From Bordetella petrii (lineage in GTDB: Bacteria > Pseudomonadota > Gammaproteobacteria > Burkholderiales > Burkholderiaceae_B): DNA of 64,000 bases. Below, in pieces: positions 59,447 to 64,000 of the stretch. Under the pieces are notes generated by a model, which did no database searches, was not told the origin of the DNA, and saw only the letters and a program-made list of their open reading frames with translations. A program made the position numbers and the translations under genes. The stretch lies in contig NZ_JAFMZZ010000001.1 in NCBI RefSeq assembly GCF_017356245.1, forward strand, positions 1,507,698 to 1,571,697, read 5' to 3'. Position 1 is the first letter of the stretch. Every line of letters begins with the position of its first letter.

Positions 59447-60052
59447 CTACAGCCCGTCGCGCGCCACCAGGGCCTTCAGGCGGTACAGGCGTTCACGGTG
59501 CAGCGTGGCGGCCAGAGGTTCCGGCTCGCGGCCCAGGGCCACGTAATCGTCCGGCACGGCCCGGATCGCCTCGCGCAGCCGCGCGGCGTCGGCCTGCCAC
59601 CACTGCGACAGCAGCCGGTCGGGGTTGAGCGCGTCCAGGCCCTGGCGCCGCAATTCCGAGCGGCTGAAGTCCTTCAGGTTCCAGGTGGCCACCAGTACCT
59701 GGGGCGGCTGCTGCAGGCCGCAGCGGGCCCGCCACGCCAGGCCGGCCGCGATCACGTGGAAATCCTTGGGGTCGCTGTAGCGCAGGCCTGCTTCGTAGGC
59801 CTGCAGATCGGCTTGCGCGGCTTGCGGAAAATGCCGGTTCATTTCGGCCCATTGATCGTCCAGCACATCGGCCGGAATGGCCCACAGGCGGGCTGCATTG
59901 CGGCGCCATTCCTCGCCGATGCGCTCGCTCCAGACCGGCTGGTAGACGCCGCTGGCGGCCAGCCGCAGCATCAGGCGGCGCACGATGCCGGACATCAGGA
60001 CGCAGGCGTCCAGCACGACAAAAGGGGCGGGGATCAGGTCAGGCGAGGGCAC
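59447..60052 (-). CDS. PIN-domain protein (possible toxin-like RNase)
   Basis: A 201-residue protein with a PIN domain: first aspartate in FVVLDACVLMSG (about 16), a glutamate in ERIGEEWRRN, then DPKDFHVIAAGLA and WNLKDFS with the later aspartates. PIN domains are Mg-dependent single-strand RNases, often VapC toxins. No antitoxin gene is visible next to it, so it is probably not a classical toxin-antitoxin pair. The GTG at 60052 is used; the frame stays open to 60199 without a better start. Moderate confidence in the N-terminus. Confidence 0.6.
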   Translation of the reverse strand: MPSPDLIPAPFVVLDACVLMSGIVRRLMLRLAASGVYQPVWSERIGEEWRRNAARLWAIPADVLDDQWAEMNRHFPQAAQADLQAYEAGLRYSDPKDFHVIAAGLAWRARCGLQQPPQVLVATWNLKDFSRSELRRQGLDALNPDRLLSQWWQADAARLREAIRAVPDDYVALGREPEPLAATLHRERLYRLKALVARDGL

Positions 60053-60407
60053 GGCAGCGGCGCGGGCGCGCCGGAAAAGACAGTCGACGGCCGACACTGT
60101 AGCAGGAACGTGGCCCCAGTTTCTGGTAACAATAAATTGCGGGGACGGTCTGCCGGCCCGGCCGCCCGGTCGGCCAGATGCCGTGCTGCAACAGGCCATC
60201 TCCAGACACGATATGGCTGGCGTTTTCAGCAGTTATAGATTTGTTGCATCTATTAGGGAAAACCGCCTTGAGGCGGTTTTTCACTTCAAGTAGCTTGCGC
60301 GGGTAATCCCTAATCGGCGCAGTGTATCCAGGCAGCATGACATTCGCATGAACACAGCAGGGCGGGCCCTGCATTTACCGTAAAAAGATAGTCTCGGGAG
60401 AGTACTT
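60053..60407. other. divergent region between the PIN gene and vgrG
   Basis: About 355 bases with no convincing gene. A bidirectional terminator-like stem lies in the middle, at 60259-60281. The last 120 bases before vgrG are less GC-rich and hold its promoter region, not placed. Confidence 0.5.
60259..60281. terminator. bidirectional terminator-like stem
   Basis: AACCGCCT / AGGCGGTT with a two-base loop, flanked by A-run and T-run, so it could stop transcription in either direction. Confidence 0.75.
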
Positions 60408-62291
60408 GTGGATATTCCAAGCTTCATCCAGTCCCGTCCCATCATTGCCCATACTCCCCTGGAAGGCAGCCTGACATTCAAGCAGATGACAGGCCACGAA
60501 GGCATGTCGCAATTGTTCGAATTCGATGTCGAACTGCTGGCCGACAATTTCAACCTGGATCTGAAACAGCTGCTGGGCAAGCCCCTGACGCTGGAACTCG
60601 CCACCACGTCGAAAACCCGTTACCTGAGCGGCCAGATTGTGCGCTGCGTAATGGTGGGCCGCGAAAGCAGCACGTCGCGCAACTATATCTACAAGGTCAC
60701 GGTGCGGCCCTGGCTGTGGTACCTGACGCAAACCTCGGACAACAAGATCTTCCAGCAGAAGAGCGTTCCCGACATCATCAAGGAAGTGCTGGGCGAATAC
60801 GGCTATCCGTTCGAGATGAAGCTCACGGGCAGCTACCGTTCCTGGGAATACTGCGTGCAGTACCAGGAAACCGACTTCGCCTTCATCAGCCGCCTGATGG
60901 AGCACGAGGGCATCTATTACTACTTCAAGCACGACAAAGACCAGCACACGCTGGTCATGACCGACGACATCGGTTCGCACGAGCCCGTGCCGGGCTACGA
61001 ATCGATTCCCTACTACGGCCCCGACCGCGTGTCCACGCCGCAGGAAGAATACGTTTCGATGTGGGAAATCTCGGCGCAGGTTACGCCCGACGGCTACGCC
61101 ACGGTGGACTACGATTTCACCAAGCCCGGCGCCAGCCTGGATGCCGTGTCCAAGCGGGCCGGCGGGTCCGAGCCCGGCAACCTGGAAATGTTCGAGTGGC
61201 AGGGCGGTTTCCAGGAAGCGCAGCATGGCGAGCAATACGCGCGCGTGCGCCTGGAAGAACTGCAAAGCATCCAGGAACAGGACCTGGGCATGAGCAACGC
61301 CCGCGGCCTGGCGCCCGGCCACCTTTTCACGCTGAAAAACCACCCCCGCAAGGCCGAAAACCGTGAATACCTGGTGGTGTCGGTGAATTACCGCATGAGC
61401 GTGGGCGGCTATTCCACCAACAGCGGCTCGGAAGAATTCTACGAAGAGTCCTTCTCGGCGCTGCCGTCCAGCGTGCAATTCCGCGCGCCGCGCGTCACGC
61501 CCATTCCGCGCACCCACGGCCCGCAGACGGCCCGCGTGGTGGGCCCCGCCGGTAAGGAAATCTGGACCGACAAGTACGGCCGCATCAAGATCCAGTTCCA
61601 CTGGGACCGCTACGGCCAGAAAAACGAAAGCAGTTCGTGCTGGGTGCGCGTGTCCAGCCCCTGGGCGGGCGGCGGATTCGGCGGGCTGCAATTGCCGCGC
61701 ATCAATGACGAAGTGGTGGTCGATTTCATCGGCGGCTGCCCCGATCGTCCGCTGGTGCTGGGCCGCGTGTACAACGCCAACAACATGCCGCCGGTCGAGC
61801 TGCCGGGCAACGCGAACCAGAGCGGTTTCCGCAGCCAGTCGGTGTACGGCGACCCGACCATGTGCAACAAGATGATCTTCGACGACACGCTGGGCAGCGA
61901 ACTGGTGCACCAGCGGGCGCAAAAGGACATGAACCACGAGGTGGTGAACAACCATGGGCACACGGTCGGCTCGAATTACACCGTTGATGTGGGCGAAGGG
62001 CTCAGCACGACTGCGGGAACGAAGAAAACCCACGTAAAAGGCACGACCGATTGCACCCGGGACGGCACCACCACCGTGAACCAGAAATCGTATGTCGAGA
62101 CCACGCAGGGCGTGGTGCGCCAATCGGTTACTGGCGACGTTACCCGGTCGGTTACCGGCATGCTGACCACCACCCAGATAGGGGCGCAGGCAATCACCGA
62201 AGTGAATGCGGTTGGCCATTACCTAGTGGGTTCGTATGGTTCGGTGCAGGTGGGCAGCTTCAAGAAAACGATCTTTGGCAATGTCGGTTAA
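60408..62291 (+). CDS. vgrG: type VI secretion tip protein VgrG (GTG start)
   Basis: A 627-residue spike protein of the type VI secretion system. The N-terminal gp27-like domain (about 1-370) includes GQIVRCVMVGRES and WEYCVQYQETDFAFISRLMEHEGIYYYF. The gp5-like OB fold and needle (about 380-627) contain the GRIKIQFHWDRYG and RVSSPWAGGGFGGLQLPR signatures. The end is a beta-helical tail with threonine-rich repeats. The GTG at 60408 has a GGGAG site. No other secretion genes are in view, so it is an orphan vgrG island, probably with its cargo downstream. Confidence 0.95.
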   Translation: MDIPSFIQSRPIIAHTPLEGSLTFKQMTGHEGMSQLFEFDVELLADNFNLDLKQLLGKPLTLELATTSKTRYLSGQIVRCVMVGRESSTSRNYIYKVTVRPWLWYLTQTSDNKIFQQKSVPDIIKEVLGEYGYPFEMKLTGSYRSWEYCVQYQETDFAFISRLMEHEGIYYYFKHDKDQHTLVMTDDIGSHEPVPGYESIPYYGPDRVSTPQEEYVSMWEISAQVTPDGYATVDYDFTKPGASLDAVSKRAGGSEPGNLEMFEWQGGFQEAQHGEQYARVRLEELQSIQEQDLGMSNARGLAPGHLFTLKNHPRKAENREYLVVSVNYRMSVGGYSTNSGSEEFYEESFSALPSSVQFRAPRVTPIPRTHGPQTARVVGPAGKEIWTDKYGRIKIQFHWDRYGQKNESSSCWVRVSSPWAGGGFGGLQLPRINDEVVVDFIGGCPDRPLVLGRVYNANNMPPVELPGNANQSGFRSQSVYGDPTMCNKMIFDDTLGSELVHQRAQKDMNHEVVNNHGHTVGSNYTVDVGEGLSTTAGTKKTHVKGTTDCTRDGTTTVNQKSYVETTQGVVRQSVTGDVTRSVTGMLTTTQIGAQAITEVNAVGHYLVGSYGSVQVGSFKKTIFGNVG

Positions 62292-62314
62292 TACCTTGGA
62301 TCCGGGAAGCCGCC

Positions 62315-63283
62315 ATGGGCACAGATAATATCCAGGCCATCAGCGACGAGGTCAATGCCGCGATCGAGGCGCTGGGGCCCGACGCGACCGCCGAGCAAAT
62401 AACCGCCGTCATCGAAGAACACGCCCGCAACGGTGTGATCTACGGCTCTCCGTCGCTGGGCGACGTGGCCGCCGAGGAAGCCGCCAGCGCTTATGCCGAG
62501 CAGCACCTGCCGCCCGGCGCCGCTGCGACGCTCGGGGCGGCAAAGGGCCGCCAGGAGGCGGACAAAGACAAGCCCTCCATCAGCGAGTTGGCCGCCGATA
62601 TCCGCAACCGCAATGCCAGCGCGGGCGTTCTGAGCGCCGACGACATCGCGGCGGCCACCGGCATATCGGCAGACAGCAATGACGGCATACTGAAGGACGT
62701 TACGAGCAGCCTGGCAGACCACAATGTCGATCCGGCCACGGCCAGCCTGGTTCAAAGCGCGGTCGCCAATGCAATCTCCGGCGGAGCGCTGGCGTCGGCC
62801 GGCCTGGATATACAGGGCCAATTGAAGGTCACGGTGCATGACTTCGTCGACCTGAAATTCGACAGCTCGCATATCAAGACAACCCTGGGGCAGGTTGTAT
62901 ACACCCATGAAGGGACGGTCGACATCAAGGCGCAGAGTGCCTATCTGACGGCGGGCAGCATACGCATCGAGGCCAGCCACAGCGAAACCAACATCGTCCA
63001 CGCCGAGAAAAAGTCCAATGTATCCAACTACTCTTTTTCTCGCGGCCCGTGGTATTCCAGCGACTTCGGGCATTCCCATTCGGTGTCCGACTGGTCTGTA
63101 TCGGGCGCCTTGCTCAACGCACACGTGGCGCCGGTCAAGGTGGGCGTGGCGGCCAGAATGGTTACCAACTTTGGCATACGTACCGGCATCAAAGGCGTGT
63201 CTTTCGATGATGTCGGCGACAACGTCAATAAAACCAACCTGGCGCTGATGGGCGTATCGGTGATCTTGATGATTCTTGGGTAA
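62315..63283 (+). CDS. unknown protein behind vgrG (candidate type VI cargo or adaptor)
   Basis: A 322-residue protein with no family I recognise. The N-terminal 165 residues are helical, low in aromatics and rich in Ala, with SDEVNAAIEALGP at 10-22 and LADHNVDPATAS at 133-144. The middle (about 168-245) is beta-rich (KVTVHDFVDLKF, YTHEGTVDIKAQSAYL). The C-terminus ends in a hydrophobic helix (NLALMGVSVILMILG, 308-322). It starts 23 bases after vgrG. It shares motifs with the next gene, so it is probably a duplicate partner, effector or loading protein. Confidence 0.65.
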   Translation: MGTDNIQAISDEVNAAIEALGPDATAEQITAVIEEHARNGVIYGSPSLGDVAAEEAASAYAEQHLPPGAAATLGAAKGRQEADKDKPSISELAADIRNRNASAGVLSADDIAAATGISADSNDGILKDVTSSLADHNVDPATASLVQSAVANAISGGALASAGLDIQGQLKVTVHDFVDLKFDSSHIKTTLGQVVYTHEGTVDIKAQSAYLTAGSIRIEASHSETNIVHAEKKSNVSNYSFSRGPWYSSDFGHSHSVSDWSVSGALLNAHVAPVKVGVAARMVTNFGIRTGIKGVSFDDVGDNVNKTNLALMGVSVILMILG

Positions 63284-63321
63284 ATGCATCGTTGATGCGC
63301 AACTGCGACGCTCGGTGATAC

Positions 63322-64000
63322 ATGACTTCACTGTACAAGAACATTCCCTATGTATTGCCCGGCTCGACAGCCGCCGATGCCGTTGACGAGGTGAATGCGT
63401 TCTGGCAGCGCAACGGCGGCAACGTCGCTCCGAAAGAGCTGGAGAAGTTTGTAGACAAGACGCTGCGGCAGCATGGTGTCGATCCTGTCACGGCTGCCGC
63501 ATCGGCCCGCACCGCCAGCCTGATGGCGGAAGAAAATCCCGCGGGCGCGCTGGCGTCGGCGGAACAGCTCACGGGCATCACCGTGGCCGACCCGACCCGG
63601 GTGGCCGCCACGGCCAGCGGCCGGGTGAATGCCGATCTGTCCAAGACGGGAAAGACGTTCGGCGACCTCAGCCGGGACGAGAAGATTTCTTTGGCGCAGA
63701 AAGGCGCCATGCAGACCCTGGCCGACGCGGGCGTGCCGGAAAGCGAGGCGTCCGGCCCGGTGCAGCAAGAGGTTGCCCGGCTGATCGATGCCGGCGTTCC
63801 GCCGGACGAAGCGGCCGCGGCGGCCGCAGCCGCGGTGATGAGCCAGATGCTGCCGCAGGCGGACTCGTTCAACATTTTCGGCTATCTCAGCATGATGGTT
63901 CACCAGCGTGCCGAGTACACCTTCATGAATACCGAAACGCTCGAGATCGGCGGATCGGCATTCCATACCCACGCGCAGAACACAAAATATGACATGGCCG
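63322..64000 (+). CDS. unknown protein behind vgrG, related to the preceding gene (partial)
   Basis: The first 226 codons of a gene that runs off the right edge. It starts MTSLYKNIPYVLPGST and then has VDEVNAFWQRNGG at 21-33, LRQHGVDPVTAAA at 48-60 and GALASAEQLTGI at 75-86. These match DEVNA, HNVDPATA and GALASA of the preceding protein in the same order. A beta-rich segment follows near 190-226 (AEYTFMNTETLEIGGSAF), again like the first protein. Function unknown; its membership in the vgrG island suggests a type VI cargo or adaptor. Confidence 0.65.
   Translation, partial: MTSLYKNIPYVLPGSTAADAVDEVNAFWQRNGGNVAPKELEKFVDKTLRQHGVDPVTAAASARTASLMAEENPAGALASAEQLTGITVADPTRVAATASGRVNADLSKTGKTFGDLSRDEKISLAQKGAMQTLADAGVPESEASGPVQQEVARLIDAGVPPDEAAAAAAAAVMSQMLPQADSFNIFGYLSMMVHQRAEYTFMNTETLEIGGSAFHTHAQNTKYDMA

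Noticed and set aside
59447-60052. PIN protein as a VapC toxin of a toxin-antitoxin pair
   Set aside because: No antitoxin gene is found on either side, and the protein is longer than typical VapC toxins.

Overview
The window is high-GC DNA from a beta-proteobacterium of the Alcaligenaceae, most like Bordetella or Achromobacter. This rests on the porin, the Bug-type solute-binding protein, the ilvIHC/pssA and rpsO-pnp neighbourhoods and the codon use. Species is not assigned. About 70 genes are packed densely on both strands. No phage, insertion sequence, CRISPR array or rRNA is visible, and there is one tRNA (Ser, anticodon CGA).

Layout. 1-5.4 kb: a MoxR ATPase (cut by the left edge), two small c-type cytochromes, icd, a major porin and a T4 endonuclease V-like repair enzyme. 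5.7-13 kb: a two-subunit sodium:solute symporter, an SMR pump, an Smr-domain protein, trxB, ftsK and lolA. 13-20.8 kb: a putative carboxylate/acyl-CoA catabolic cluster (NDP-forming acyl-CoA ligase, MmgE/PrpD, Bug binding protein, LysR, acyl-CoA dehydrogenase, alpha/beta hydrolase). 20.9-30.4 kb: a nine-gene minus-strand operon pairing a peptide-type ABC importer with a D-amino-acid deaminase, an N-acyl-D-amino-acid deacylase, RidA and an RpiR regulator. 30.6-46.8 kb: rarA, serS, small unknown proteins, GST/TetR, MarC, chrA, a two-component system, MarR, a WYL-regulator/VOC pair, an rcnR-rcnA-like nickel/cobalt unit, tRNA-Ser, 3-hydroxybutyrate dehydrogenase, yaaA and an MFS transporter. 47-59.4 kb: a FUSC transporter, ilvI-ilvH-ilvC, pssA, rpsO-pnp, lipoproteins and a threonine deaminase. 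59.4-64 kb: a PIN-domain protein and a vgrG followed by two related unknown genes, the second cut by the right edge.

Working together. The 20.9-30.4 kb operon reads as one pathway: import of an acylated or D-amino-acid-containing peptide, deacylation, PLP-dependent deamination, and RidA clearing the enamine/imine intermediate. ilvI/H/C and the threonine deaminase supply branched-chain amino acid synthesis. Several regulator genes sit beside near-perfect dyads that look like their operators (35.69, 41.57 and 43.47 kb).

The most unusual structural signal is a dispersed intergenic repeat with three copies (33.3, 46.8 and 53.0 kb). Each is a nested four-arm dyad built on GGTGTC-N-GACACC-like units, and each starts 8-14 bases after the stop codon of a plus-strand gene. 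The most interesting uncharacterised genes are the two paralogue-like open frames behind vgrG.
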